DNA of 64,000 nucleotides, taken from NCBI RefSeq assembly GCF_051132615.1, contig NZ_CP152375.1, positions 930,001 to 994,000 on the forward strand, in the 5' to 3' direction. Positions 1 through 8,565 of the stretch are shown in pieces. A program made the position numbers and the translations under genes. Source of the DNA: G051132615 sp051132615. GTDB taxonomy: Bacteria > Pseudomonadota > Gammaproteobacteria > Burkholderiales > Neisseriaceae. Every line of letters begins with the position of its first letter. Within the stretch, counting starts at the first letter, position 1. Under the pieces are notes generated by a model. The model searched no databases, was not told where the DNA came from, and saw only the letters and a program-made list of their open reading frames with translations.

Positions 1-175
1 CCAAAAAAGGTAGACCGATACCACTGATCAAAAAACCAGCAATGGCAAAATACACATGCTCACCGGCTTGCTGCCCTAGTAATAAAGGAAAAATCAGATT
101 GCCTGCCCCAAAAAATAAGCCAAATAACATGGTGCCAATGATGGCATATGCTGAAAAATTTAATTTTTTATCCAA
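1..175 (-). CDS. brnQ: Branched-chain amino acid transporter BrnQ, N-terminal part (runs off the window)
   Basis: The first 58 residues are visible; the gene continues beyond base 1. Translation from a TTG at 175 reads MDKKLNFSAYAIIG, then FFGAGNLIFPLLLGQQAG and a second hydrophobic stretch ending SGIGLPF. GAGNLIFP near the first membrane helix is the hallmark of the LIVCS (BrnQ) family of Na+-coupled Leu/Ile/Val symporters of the inner membrane. TTG 175 was chosen because AAGGG lies 9 bases upstream; a second in-frame TTG at 184 abuts that site and is unlikely. It lies downstream of lnt behind a terminator, so it is probably transcribed separately. Substrate range cannot be told from this fragment. 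Confidence 0.82.
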   Translation of the reverse strand, partial: MDKKLNFSAYAIIGTMLFGLFFGAGNLIFPLLLGQQAGEHVYFAIAGFLISGIGLPFL

Positions 176-205
176 AATAAACAACCCTTAAAGCTGATAC
201 AAATA

Positions 206-230
206 AAAAGCTGCCAAGCAGCAGCTTTTT
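206..230 (-). terminator. Rho-independent terminator after lnt
   Basis: The arms AAAAGCTGC and GCAGCTTTT form a perfect 9-bp stem with a 6-base loop. On the minus strand it ends in a U-run. It sits between the lnt stop at 247 and the brnQ start at 175, closing the phoH-ybeY-corC-lnt transcript. Confidence 0.75.
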
Positions 231-246
231 ATCTAAACATAATTTT

Positions 247-1815
247 TTATAGCTGATCAGGAACACCGACTTGTTTTTGCCTGTGTCGATAAAACCCATA
301 AGTATATAAACCAATCAGGATCAAAACACATAAACCAATCAAAGGTAAACTTCCCCCAAGTTTCATAAAAGGGGTTTCTCCCTGATAGCCTTGAATCTGC
401 CCAACCAACACTTGTGCGGTATTTGGTGCAGCCAAAGCCATTATTTCTCCTTTGGGTGAAATAATGGCTGTCATCCCTGTATTGGTTGAGCGCACCATAA
501 AGCGTCCTAGTTCTAACGCACGAGTTTGAGATAATTGTAAATGCTGATCCATAGCATAGCTGTTACCATACCATGCCATATTGCTGACATTAGCCAATAA
601 ACTTGACTGTTTGGCACTGGCAATCAATTCATCACCAAAAGCATCCTCATAACAAATATTAAAGGCTATTTTCTGATTGGCTAATTTTAATGGTGACTGC
701 CCTGCCCCTCCTGCGGTAAAGCCAGACAAAGGCATATTCATTTGCCGATACAGCCAACTGGTTATTGTGGGTAAAGGAATATATTCACCAAAGGGCACCA
801 AATGATTTTTAGCATAATAAGGTTGTTTGAGTGGTTCTGCGGCTTGATAATCAGCTAAGCTCACAACTGCATTTAAATAGCCCATATTATCATCTGTATA
901 ACGCGCGATACCTGTTGCTAAAGCCATATGATTTTTTTGTGCAACTAGGGCAAACTGCCCTAATGCATCAACCATATCTTGTTGAAATAAGGGTAAGGCA
1001 GTTTCAGGCAGTAGCATAATATCGGCTCTGGTTTGAGCCACTTGCTGATAATATTGTTCAATTGTTGGCACAACCGCTTCTGGCTGCCATTTTAGTGTTT
1101 GAGGGATATTACCTTGTGCCAAGGCTATGCTTGCTGTTGTACCATCAGGTTCAGTGAAATTGTTCTGTTTTAAATGCGCACCAAGACCGATTAAAATAAA
1201 GGAACACAATAATACACATAAACTGATCTTAAAATTTTTGCAACGCAATATAAAGACCCATAAAGCAGTAATAAACGCGACTACTAGTGTCACCAGATAA
1301 AGGCCACCTAATGGTGCGAACCCTGCTAAAGGGCTTTCTGATATTTGTGAATAACCTAAAGCACCCCAACCAAAACCGGTTAAGGCATGTTCGCGTATGT
1401 ATTCTGTGATGACCCATAATAAGGGGAAACCAACCAATAGTTGGATATTTTTATTCGCCTTTAAATGATGCAATAACCAAAAACACAAGGCAGGATATAA
1501 AGCAAGATAAGAAGCAAATAATGCCGTTAAGGGCGCGGCATAAATAACGGGCAAACCCGCCACAGAATGTAAAGCTATAAATACCCAATAAAATTGAGTG
1601 ACATAAGCACAAAACCCCCAAAGATAAACCAAACGTATGGGTGTTTTTTTTGCAAAAGCAAACCATACCAGTACCCCCAATGAAATGGGCATTAACCAAT
1701 ATAATCGGTATGGAGCAAAAGCAAAAGGTGTCAACAAACCACTTACCGCAACCACAATATAAGCAAAAACAGAAGACTGCGTTATCTTTTGCCCATAATA
1801 TTGCAGTTTAATCAT
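247..1815 (-). CDS. lnt: Apolipoprotein N-acyltransferase Lnt
   Basis: Lnt adds the third acyl chain to the N-terminal cysteine of lipoproteins at the periplasmic face of the inner membrane, the last step before Lol-dependent sorting. The 522-residue protein has several N-terminal membrane helices (about residues 15-210) and then a nitrilase-fold domain. The catalytic Glu-Lys-Cys triad is visible as E271 (LLPETALP), K336 (KNHLVPFGEY) and C388 (NICYEDAFG). A final membrane helix lies near residues 485-508. Length matches the family (about 510). Its start overlaps the corC stop by four bases (ATGA), so translation is coupled. The many lipoproteins in this window (ApeN, the lipase-linked pair, DUF4349) would depend on it. 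Confidence 0.96.
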   Translation of the reverse strand: MIKLQYYGQKITQSSVFAYIVVAVSGLLTPFAFAPYRLYWLMPISLGVLVWFAFAKKTPIRLVYLWGFCAYVTQFYWVFIALHSVAGLPVIYAAPLTALFASYLALYPALCFWLLHHLKANKNIQLLVGFPLLWVITEYIREHALTGFGWGALGYSQISESPLAGFAPLGGLYLVTLVVAFITALWVFILRCKNFKISLCVLLCSFILIGLGAHLKQNNFTEPDGTTASIALAQGNIPQTLKWQPEAVVPTIEQYYQQVAQTRADIMLLPETALPLFQQDMVDALGQFALVAQKNHMALATGIARYTDDNMGYLNAVVSLADYQAAEPLKQPYYAKNHLVPFGEYIPLPTITSWLYRQMNMPLSGFTAGGAGQSPLKLANQKIAFNICYEDAFGDELIASAKQSSLLANVSNMAWYGNSYAMDQHLQLSQTRALELGRFMVRSTNTGMTAIISPKGEIMALAAPNTAQVLVGQIQGYQGETPFMKLGGSLPLIGLCVLILIGLYTYGFYRHRQKQVGVPDQL

Positions 1816-2642
1816 GATAAGGTAACAATTAAGGTATGTAAGCGCCGATTATCCATACGGGCAACGCTTAGTTTGAGTTTACCTAAGATGACTTTCTCAC
1901 CTTTTTGCGGCATATGTCCAAGTTCTTGAATCACCAAGCCACCAATTGTATCGACTTCTTCGTCACTAAACTGAGTGTCAAAAAAAGTGTTGATGTCTTC
2001 AATTTCAGTTGTGGCTTTTACCTGAAATTTATTTGGTGAAATTTCGATGATATTTTGTGCGGTATTATCTTCATCAAACTCATCTTCAATATCACCAATA
2101 ATTTCTTCAATAAGGTCTTCAATGGTAATTAAGCCTGACACACCACCATACTCATCAACCACCATCACCAAATGATTACGGCTGGCGCGACACTCTTTCA
2201 ATAAAGCGCTGAGTGATTTACTTTCAGGAACAAAATGCGCAGGGCGCAAAATATCTTTTAAGTTAAATTTTTCGGGATTTGAAAAATATTTAAGCAAGTC
2301 TTTTGCATGTAAGATACCCAATACATCATCTTTATCTTCCCCAATAACAGGGAAACGTGAATGGGTGGTTTCTGTGACATAACTGATCAGGCGATCTAAG
2401 CTATCATTAAGGCGAACAACATCCATTTGACTGCGGCTAATCATGACATCGCGAACTTCTAAATCACTAAAAGACAGAACGCTTTCTACCATGGCAAAGG
2501 TGTCTTGATCCAGTAATTTTCTATTAAACGCCGCACGCAGGGTTTCTATTAATTCAGCTTGAGTTTCAGGTTCATCTTTAGTTAAACGACCAATAAAACG
2601 TTCAAACCAGCCCGTGTGCGGCTTACTACTGGGTTCATCCAT
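1812..2642 (-). CDS. corC: CorC/HlyC-family CBS-domain protein (YbeX/CorC)
   Basis: This 276-residue cytosolic protein has two CBS domains (roughly residues 65-185) and a C-terminal CorC_HlyC transporter-associated domain (about 195-275). Diagnostic motifs are RDVMISRSQMDVV opening the first CBS and MVVDEYGGVSGLITIEDLIEEIIGDIEDE closing the second, given here as separate parts: MVVDEYGG, then the acidic GDIEDEFDE run. The family has been linked to Mg2+/Co2+ efflux and to ribosome-related functions. It sits between ybeY and lnt, as in E. coli ybeZ-ybeY-ybeX-lnt. The gap to ybeY is 9 bases. It lacks the DUF21 membrane domain of longer relatives, which is normal for CorC/YbeX. Confidence 0.93.
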   Translation of the reverse strand: MDEPSSKPHTGWFERFIGRLTKDEPETQAELIETLRAAFNRKLLDQDTFAMVESVLSFSDLEVRDVMISRSQMDVVRLNDSLDRLISYVTETTHSRFPVIGEDKDDVLGILHAKDLLKYFSNPEKFNLKDILRPAHFVPESKSLSALLKECRASRNHLVMVVDEYGGVSGLITIEDLIEEIIGDIEDEFDEDNTAQNIIEISPNKFQVKATTEIEDINTFFDTQFSDEEVDTIGGLVIQELGHMPQKGEKVILGKLKLSVARMDNRRLHTLIVTLS

Positions 2643-2651
2643 AATATTTTG

Positions 2652-3158
2652 TTACTCCTGAATAAAATAAGGGTTAGTATAACCTAACTGATTTAAAATG
2701 GAAATTTCAAGCATTTCCATATGTTCGGCATCTTGTTCATTTTCATGATCATAGCCCATTAAATGCAACACACCATGTATGGTTAAATGAGCATAATGTG
2801 CCTGAATCGTTTTATTTTGCTCTTTGGCTTCTTTTTCAACGACTTGTGGACAAATAATTAAATCGCCTTGTAAAGCATGAGTATGTTCTGTGTAAAAACC
2901 TGCATCTTCCGATGGGAAACTCAATACATTGGTTGCATAATCTTTATGACGAAAATCATGATTATATTGTTTGGCAAGTGCTTCATCTGCCAATAATATA
3001 TTGATTTGCGCACTTGAATAATGATTTTTAATAGCCTGCCAGACCCATTTAAAGAAATCCTGCTCTGAAGGAACAAAGCTGCTTGTTTCTTTTTGAATGT
3101 AAAGATTTAATCGTTTTCTTTGAATGGATAAAAAAGGGTATTTCTTGGCCTTTTTCAT
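2652..3158 (-). CDS. ybeY: Endoribonuclease YbeY (rRNA maturation and ribosome quality control)
   Basis: YbeY is a zinc-dependent single-strand endoribonuclease needed for 16S rRNA 3'-end maturation. The signature H-x3-H-x5-H is present as HGVLHLMGYDH (H128, H132, H138), with NVLSFP and GDLIIC upstream as in the UPF0054 family. The protein has 168 residues, slightly longer than E. coli YbeY (155), because of a basic N-terminal extension. The ATG overlaps the phoH stop by four bases, which supports this start and indicates translational coupling. Confidence 0.95.
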   Translation of the reverse strand: MKKAKKYPFLSIQRKRLNLYIQKETSSFVPSEQDFFKWVWQAIKNHYSSAQINILLADEALAKQYNHDFRHKDYATNVLSFPSEDAGFYTEHTHALQGDLIICPQVVEKEAKEQNKTIQAHYAHLTIHGVLHLMGYDHENEQDAEHMEMLEISILNQLGYTNPYFIQE

Positions 3159-4129
3159 TTTTGATAACCTGATGGATAATAATGATCGTAAGCATCCACA
3201 ATTTTTTGTACCAAAGGATGACGAACCACATCATCACTTTTAAAGTAGTGAAAATGGATACCTTCTGTTCCAGATAAAACATTAATGGCATCTTTTAAGC
3301 CACTTTCAATGTTTTTAGGTAAATCAATCTGGCTAATATCGCCTGTAATGACTGCTTTGGCACCAAAACCAATACGGGTCAAAAACATCTTCATTTGTTC
3401 TTGTGTGGTGTTCTGCGCTTCATCCAGAATAACAAAAGCATTATTTAAAGTACGCCCTCGCATATAGGCTAAAGGCGCAATTTCAATCAACCCTTTTTCC
3501 AAAAAACGAGACACTTTATCAAAGCCCATAAAATCATATAAAGCATCATATAAAGGGCGAAGATATGGATCCACTTTTTGCGCCAAATCACCTGGTAAAA
3601 ATCCTAATTTTTCCCCAGCTTCTACGGCAGGACGAACCAAAACAATACGCTCTATTTGATGATTTTCAATGGCAGCAACTGCTGCTGCAACAGCCAAATA
3701 AGTTTTACCTGTACCAGCAGGCCCTATACCAAAAACAATATCGTATTTTTGTAACGCATTAATATAGTGATTTTGTCTGAGTGTTCGTCCTTGAATATGC
3801 CTTTTACCGGTACGCAATACAGTAAAGTTAGGCGTATTTTGTTCAGGCTGATTGGCTTCTTGTACTTTTGCATGTGCGCTGACACTGGCTAAATGAACAT
3901 CTTCTGTTGAAATTTCTTGTTTTTTGGCCAACTGATATAAACGCTCAAGGGCATCAATAGTGTGCTTAGTCTCTTCTGGTTGCGCGGTAATGGAAAACAC
4001 GGCTTCCTTGCGGACAATCGTTACATGCATTAATTTAGCCAGATACTGAATATGCTCATCTAATGTGCCACATAAGCGCTGTAACGCAAGGTTATCAATA
4101 TTTTCAAATGTATGTTGTGTTGTTTGCAA
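3155..4129 (-). CDS. phoH: PhoH-like ATPase (YbeZ)
   Basis: A 324-residue cytosolic NTPase of the PhoH family. Walker A is GPAGTGKT (about residues 136-143) and Walker B is VILDEAQN (about 233-240). The N-terminal 100 residues are the variable KH-like region of YbeZ proteins. Family members pair with YbeY in rRNA/RNA metabolism, and the gene leads the phoH-ybeY-corC-lnt operon here, with ATGA overlap into ybeY. The exact biochemical role is not settled. The 20-base gap to crcB upstream on the same strand means the operon could start further upstream. Confidence 0.94.
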   Translation of the reverse strand: MQTTQHTFENIDNLALQRLCGTLDEHIQYLAKLMHVTIVRKEAVFSITAQPEETKHTIDALERLYQLAKKQEISTEDVHLASVSAHAKVQEANQPEQNTPNFTVLRTGKRHIQGRTLRQNHYINALQKYDIVFGIGPAGTGKTYLAVAAAVAAIENHQIERIVLVRPAVEAGEKLGFLPGDLAQKVDPYLRPLYDALYDFMGFDKVSRFLEKGLIEIAPLAYMRGRTLNNAFVILDEAQNTTQEQMKMFLTRIGFGAKAVITGDISQIDLPKNIESGLKDAINVLSGTEGIHFHYFKSDDVVRHPLVQKIVDAYDHYYPSGYQK

Positions 4130-4149
4130 TCTATGTCTCTAAATAAAGA

Positions 4150-4512
4150 TTAACGGGTATATTTTAACCCTAAATATGCCGCACCAATACCTAAAACAAC
4201 ACTGAATATAATATAGCACAGTGTTTTTAAAAATTGATCTGACTCCAACATGAGCACATTTTCTAAACCAAAAGAAGAAAAAGTGGTAAAGCCGCCACAA
4301 AAACCAACAGCCAAAAAGGCATACAACGCCTTATCAATACTTGTTTTTCCTAAAAGCCCCGCCAAAGCGCCAATGAGAAAACACCCAACAATATTAATGA
4401 CCAGCGTCCCCCATGGCATATTGTGTGTATTGAGGAATCGGGACAAAACAAAACGAGTTGCACTACCCAATCCACCACCAACGAACACCAACAGAATCTC
4501 TCTGATTGTCAT
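4150..4512 (-). CDS. crcB: Fluoride channel CrcB/Fluc
   Basis: Small four-helix membrane protein (120 residues) that exports fluoride passively as an antiparallel dimer. The conserved features are GGGLGSATRFVLSR near the N-terminus, WGTLVINIVGCFLIG (with the pore Asn) and GFCGGFTTFSSF (the Phe-box and central Na+ site region). Length is typical. No fluoride riboswitch motif was recognised in the short 15-base gap upstream, so expression is probably shared with the DUF2625/etf genes or driven from within them. Confidence 0.95.
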   Translation of the reverse strand: MTIREILLVFVGGGLGSATRFVLSRFLNTHNMPWGTLVINIVGCFLIGALAGLLGKTSIDKALYAFLAVGFCGGFTTFSSFGLENVLMLESDQFLKTLCYIIFSVVLGIGAAYLGLKYTR

Positions 4513-4527
4513 GTTTTTCTCAAACCA

Positions 4528-5184
4528 TTATGAGCGCATGTTCAAAATATTATCAAACCATTCTTGGATATTCAAGATTGAACGCACAGGTTTTGTGTGT
4601 TCCGCTTCTTCTGTCCACATGGGTGGTTCAAACAACCAAATTTGATTTGGTTGTATTTCTTTAATAGTCTCTTTCCAAGCATCAAAACGGAAACGTCCAT
4701 AAAAAGCAGGTAATGAACCACTTAAGAAAAAAGCAATTAAATCAGCGTAACCCAAGTTAAGCTGCTCCCATTCAAAATTGTCTGGAGCAAGATAATAGAT
4801 TTTACCCACATCTTTACCTAAACCACCGCCATTAATGGCAAAAAGTCCGCCTAACACGTCATCTGCAATCAATAGACTACCGGCTGCTTTCCCCTCTTCG
4901 TCCAGTGTTTTATCCTGATTCCACTGAATAATGCCACGCAATTGTTCTGAACCCGAACCCAATACACGCACCCAACCATGGTCGATCAATAAACCACCTG
5001 TATGATACAAAATAGCACCAAAATCACTACTGGTTGGCGCTTGAATTTGCAGCAAAGTTTTTTCTGCCTGTTGTGGGTCTGCGGGTAAAATCTTGACCAA
5101 AACTGGAGATTTACCAAACTCAACTTGCATCTGGGGCCAAATTGAGCTTGATTGACGGGTTAACTCTTCTAATGTTTTAGCCAT
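4528..5184 (-). CDS. DUF2625 family protein
   Basis: A 218-residue soluble protein with no signal peptide. The conserved core is IQAPTSSDFGAILYHTGG followed by LLIDHGWVRVLGSGS, then a region rich in GG/D (DDVLGGLFAINGG) and a C-terminal W/F-rich part; this matches my recollection of the DUF2625 family, whose function is unknown. The start codon shares one base with the etfA stop (TAATG), so it is likely translated by reinitiation after etfA. That coupling is the only clue to its role. Function not assigned. Confidence 0.75.
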   Translation of the reverse strand: MAKTLEELTRQSSSIWPQMQVEFGKSPVLVKILPADPQQAEKTLLQIQAPTSSDFGAILYHTGGLLIDHGWVRVLGSGSEQLRGIIQWNQDKTLDEEGKAAGSLLIADDVLGGLFAINGGGLGKDVGKIYYLAPDNFEWEQLNLGYADLIAFFLSGSLPAFYGRFRFDAWKETIKEIQPNQIWLFEPPMWTEEAEHTKPVRSILNIQEWFDNILNMRS

Positions 5185-6122
5185 TATAGTGCCTTAAGAG
5201 CATTGATTAATTCTGGTACAGCTGTATTCAAATCAGCCACTAGCCCAAAATCAGCCACTTTAAAAATAGCAGCGTCAGGATCTTTATTAATGGCAACAAT
5301 CACTTTACTGTCCTGCATACCTGCTACGTGTTGTATGGCACCTGAAATACCGACAGCAATATAAAGCTGTGGCGCAACAACCTTACCTGTTTGCCCAACT
5401 TGACTGTCGTTTGGGACAAAGCCTGCATCCACCGCAGCACGAGATGCACCAATGGCAGCACCTAAAGCATCTGCCAGAGGATGAATGATCTGATTAAAAT
5501 GCTCTTCACTTTGTAACGCTCTACCACCAGCGACGACTACTTTTGCCTGAGTTAACTCTGGACGTTCTGATTGCATTAATTCTTCACGAATAAATTGACT
5601 TAAATTTTGTGCCGCTGTGGGTACCACAATCTCTATTACAGCATCAGAGCCTGTCGCTTGAGCAGCTTCAAATGCAGTGGCTCTAATGGTTAAAACAATA
5701 TGTTCATCCTGACAAGAAACTGTTTCAAATGCGTTCCCCGCATAAATAGCACGCACAAATGTGGTTTCATCCACCACTTCCGATAAATCAGATATTTGGC
5801 TTACATCTAATAAAGCCGCGACACGTGGCATCAAATTTTTACCAAAAGCGGTAGCCGATGCCGCAATATGGCGGTAATTTTTAGCCATGCTGACAATCAG
5901 TGGCGCAATCTCTTCAGCTTGAGCATGTGCAAAATGGGGCGCATCTGAACTCAATACCTTACTGACATGAGCCACCGTTTTAGCTTGATTAGCCACCGCC
6001 TCAGCTTGGTGCCCTGCCACTAAAATATGAACATCCCCTAATTTTGCTGCTGCTGTGACAGCATGTAAAGTGGCTGGATTTAAAGTTTGATTATTATGTT
6101 CAGCAATAATTAATGTGGTCAT
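5184..6122 (-). CDS. etfA: Electron transfer flavoprotein alpha subunit
   Basis: EtfA binds FAD and, with EtfB, passes electrons from acyl-CoA and other dehydrogenases to ETF:quinone oxidoreductase. Its 312 residues show the N-terminal Rossmann-like ETF domain and the C-terminal FAD domain. Key motifs are VVAGGRAL (about 196-203), GASRAAVDAG, VGQTGKVVAPQLYIAVGISGA and INKDPDAAIFKVADFGLVADL, here cited in pieces (VGQTGK, INKDPDAAIF). It lies 9 bases after etfB and one base into the DUF2625 gene, forming etfB-etfA-DUF2625. Confidence 0.96.
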   Translation of the reverse strand: MTTLIIAEHNNQTLNPATLHAVTAAAKLGDVHILVAGHQAEAVANQAKTVAHVSKVLSSDAPHFAHAQAEEIAPLIVSMAKNYRHIAASATAFGKNLMPRVAALLDVSQISDLSEVVDETTFVRAIYAGNAFETVSCQDEHIVLTIRATAFEAAQATGSDAVIEIVVPTAAQNLSQFIREELMQSERPELTQAKVVVAGGRALQSEEHFNQIIHPLADALGAAIGASRAAVDAGFVPNDSQVGQTGKVVAPQLYIAVGISGAIQHVAGMQDSKVIVAINKDPDAAIFKVADFGLVADLNTAVPELINALKAL

Positions 6123-6131
6123 CTTTGCTCC

Positions 6132-6878
6132 TTAAATCGCTTTAATTTCTTTAAGTTTGGACACAAGTTCTGCCACATTGGCCACTTTAATGCCTGCTGT
6201 ACGCTCTTTAGGTTCAGTCACTTTGATCACTTTTAAACGCGAAGTAACATCCACACTCAGCTCTTGCGGAGTGGTTTTTTCGATGGTTTTCTTTTTCGCC
6301 GCCATAATATTAGGTAACTTAATATAACGCGGCTCATTTAAGCGTAAATCAGCACTGATCACAACAGGTAATGAAAGGCTTTCTATTTGTACGCCGCCAT
6401 CGATTTCTCTGGTGATGATGGCTTTGTCTGCTTCTAACTCAACTTTACTGGCAAAGGTGCCTTGAGGGGCATTAATCAAAGCCGCCAGCATTTGTGCTGT
6501 TTGATTGGCATCGTCATCAATGGCCTGTTTACCTAAGAAATACACAGAAGGTTGTTCTGTTTGACCAATGGCAGCCAATAATTTTGCTACTACAAGCGGC
6601 TCTAGTTTTTCGTCGGTTTCAACGTGTATGGCTCTGTCTGCCCCCATGGCTAAAGCTGTACGTAAGGTTTCTTCACATGCTTTAACCCCTAATGATACGG
6701 CAACAACTTCGGTCACTTTACCAGCTTCTTTTTGTCTAACAGCCTCTTCCACAGCAATTTCATCAAAGGGGTTCATAGACATTTTCGCATTTCCGATATC
6801 CACATCTGTTTCATCTGCTTTAACACGAACTTTAATGTTGTAATCAAGTACGCGTTTTACAGCAACTATTGCTTTCAT
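6132..6878 (-). CDS. etfB: Electron transfer flavoprotein beta subunit
   Basis: EtfB carries AMP and forms the heterodimer with EtfA. The start at 6878 was chosen over an upstream TTG-type start at 6908 because translation then opens MKAIVAVKRVLDYNIKVRVK, the usual EtfB N-terminus, with GAGGG five bases upstream. This gives 248 residues, the normal family length. Other supports are the SMNPFDEIAVEEAVR segment and the C-terminal LRLNEPRYIKLPNIMAAKKK, characteristic of the ETF beta signature (quoted partly: NEPRYIKLPNIMAAKKK). It is the first gene of its operon; an AT-rich region with no clear promoter precedes it. Confidence 0.96.
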   Translation of the reverse strand: MKAIVAVKRVLDYNIKVRVKADETDVDIGNAKMSMNPFDEIAVEEAVRQKEAGKVTEVVAVSLGVKACEETLRTALAMGADRAIHVETDEKLEPLVVAKLLAAIGQTEQPSVYFLGKQAIDDDANQTAQMLAALINAPQGTFASKVELEADKAIITREIDGGVQIESLSLPVVISADLRLNEPRYIKLPNIMAAKKKTIEKTTPQELSVDVTSRLKVIKVTEPKERTAGIKVANVAELVSKLKEIKAI

Positions 6879-7112
6879 ATTGTCCCTCATTACTGGTTTA
6901 AGTGGCAAAAATGGCTATATTTTGCCTATATTTAGCCATTTTCTCAAGTTTTTCATCCAAATAAATATACCAATTAGATAATAAACACATAAAACAATTT
7001 ATAAGTTTAAAATATAGAGCCTTTATTCAAAATTTAAAGAGGAAACTATAAAATAATTATTTCATTCTTAAACATTTTCCTGTACAAACAATCGTATTTT
7101 GACTGAACCAAT

Positions 7113-7140
7113 AAAAAAGCTCTGTATTTCAGAGCCCTTT
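7113..7140 (-). terminator. Rho-independent terminator of the flavoprotein gene
   Basis: GCTCTG (7119-7124) and CAGAGC (7130-7135) pair around a 5-base loop. On the minus strand the stem is followed by a U-run from the A-tract at 7113-7118. It lies 30 bases after the stop of the oxidoreductase at 7167. Confidence 0.7.
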
Positions 7141-7166
7141 TTATGAAAACATTCAAATAACAAACA

Positions 7167-8396
7167 TTATTGGCACAGTTGGTAGACCACATCCAGCTTA
7201 CGCTTAGCATCTGCAACAAATGGATTACTCATATCCCAAGCATAACCTGCCAAAATGGAACAAACCATTTTGCGAATATCTTCATTGGCATGTTCATAAA
7301 AAATCACATCCTGAAATGTGCCATTGTACCAACCTTCAACATAGGTCCGGAATGTATTGACACCAACCATCAGTGGCTGAGCAAATTCTTGCTGCCAATT
7401 AACCAGTTCTCCTTTTAATTGTCTATCTAATAAACCAGCAGCCATACTGGCTGAACGCATAGCAATTGTTACACCAGAAGAGAAAACGGGATCAAGAAAT
7501 TCAGCCGCATTGCCCAATAAAGCAAAACCATCGCCACACAGGGTTTTCACATTGGCAGAATAACCTTTAATTTCTCTAAATGGTGTATCCCATTTGGCAT
7601 TAGCCAAAATTTCTTTTAAATGTGGGACATCATGGACAAATTGCTGTAAACAAAGCCCTAAGTCTTCGGGGTAGCCTTCGTAACGTTCTGGCAAACCAAC
7701 CACACCAATCGATGCTCTTCCATTGCTAAATGGAATCAACCAAAACCAAACATCTCGAAACACTGGATGGGTTGTGATCAAAATTTTTTCTCGATTGTAT
7801 TTAGCCGAAGTAATATTGTCTTCTATATGAGTAAACACAGCCCTTCTTGGTGGTAAATTACTGGGGGTTTCTAATGACAACAACCGAGGCAATACTCGAC
7901 CATAGCCACTGGCATCAAGCACAAAATCTGCTTGTATATCATACTCATCACCTTCACTGGTGCGAATATGCAGTAATGGCTTACCTTCAAAATTGACTGT
8001 TTGAACAGTATGTTGGTATCTTATTTCCACACCTTGTGCAACAGCTTGATCTGCCAGAAGCTTATCAAAGTCGCCACGAGGTACTTCAAAAGTGGTTCCT
8101 TTACCTGAAGTGAATCCTTGGCGAAAATCGAACTCAGTGTAACGATCCCCCCATGAAAATGCGGCACCATGTTTTAATTGAAAACCTGCCTGATGAACAG
8201 CATCAAGCATCCCCGCTTCTTCAATAAAATCCAGACAATGAGACAGTAGACTCTCACCAATACAAAAGCGAGGAAACTGTTCTTTTTCAATCACAACGAC
8301 ATCATGACCTTTTTGATGCAAAATAGCAGAAGCAATACTGCCTGATGGGCCTGCTCCAATGATCACTACGGTTCTATTTTCTGTTTTACTCATCAT
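7167..8396 (-). CDS. FAD-dependent oxidoreductase of the tryptophan halogenase-like family
   Basis: 409 residues with an N-terminal FAD-binding Rossmann motif GAGPSGS (residues 14-20), the ESLLSHCLDFIEEAG helix typical of halogenase-like flavoproteins, VPRGDFDKLLADQA, a GRASIGVVG strand and the second nucleotide motif CGDGFALLGNAAEFLDPVFSSG (quoted as GNAAEFLDPVFSSG). DVWFWLIPF resembles the W-x-W-x-I-P halogenase motif only in part, and the catalytic Lys could not be confirmed, so it may be an oxidase or reductase instead. Related flavoproteins sit in many aryl polyene and xanthomonadin clusters, and this gene is next to the APE operon but transcribed away from it. A role in tailoring the polyene is inference. 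Confidence 0.72.
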   Translation of the reverse strand: MMSKTENRTVVIIGAGPSGSIASAILHQKGHDVVVIEKEQFPRFCIGESLLSHCLDFIEEAGMLDAVHQAGFQLKHGAAFSWGDRYTEFDFRQGFTSGKGTTFEVPRGDFDKLLADQAVAQGVEIRYQHTVQTVNFEGKPLLHIRTSEGDEYDIQADFVLDASGYGRVLPRLLSLETPSNLPPRRAVFTHIEDNITSAKYNREKILITTHPVFRDVWFWLIPFSNGRASIGVVGLPERYEGYPEDLGLCLQQFVHDVPHLKEILANAKWDTPFREIKGYSANVKTLCGDGFALLGNAAEFLDPVFSSGVTIAMRSASMAAGLLDRQLKGELVNWQQEFAQPLMVGVNTFRTYVEGWYNGTFQDVIFYEHANEDIRKMVCSILAGYAWDMSNPFVADAKRKLDVVYQLCQ

Positions 8397-8502
8397 ATAC
8401 TCATCATTATTTAAAATATTTCAATCAATTTGGCGGGCATTATCCAATAAAGTGTCTTTGGTCAATTTGATGCAACACAAAGACATATAGAGAATAAAAA
8501 AT

Positions 8503-8532
8503 AAAAACGCCAAAATTTTATCTGGCGTTTTT
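8503..8532 (-). terminator. Rho-independent terminator of the small lipoprotein gene
   Basis: AAAAACGCCA and TGGCGTTTTT form a perfect 10-bp stem with a 10-base loop, 34 bases after the stop at 8566. On the minus strand the stem ends in a T-run. Confidence 0.8.
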
Positions 8533-8565
8533 ACACTTGAATAAAAATATAAAAAACTCTTACCC

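Noticed and set aside
4250..4645. 131-residue plus-strand ORF over crcB and the DUF2625 gene
   Set aside because: Antisense to two well-supported genes, with no domain.
6879..6908. Longer N-terminus for EtfB
   Set aside because: The internal ATG at 6878 has the better ribosome site and gives the standard EtfB N-terminus and length.
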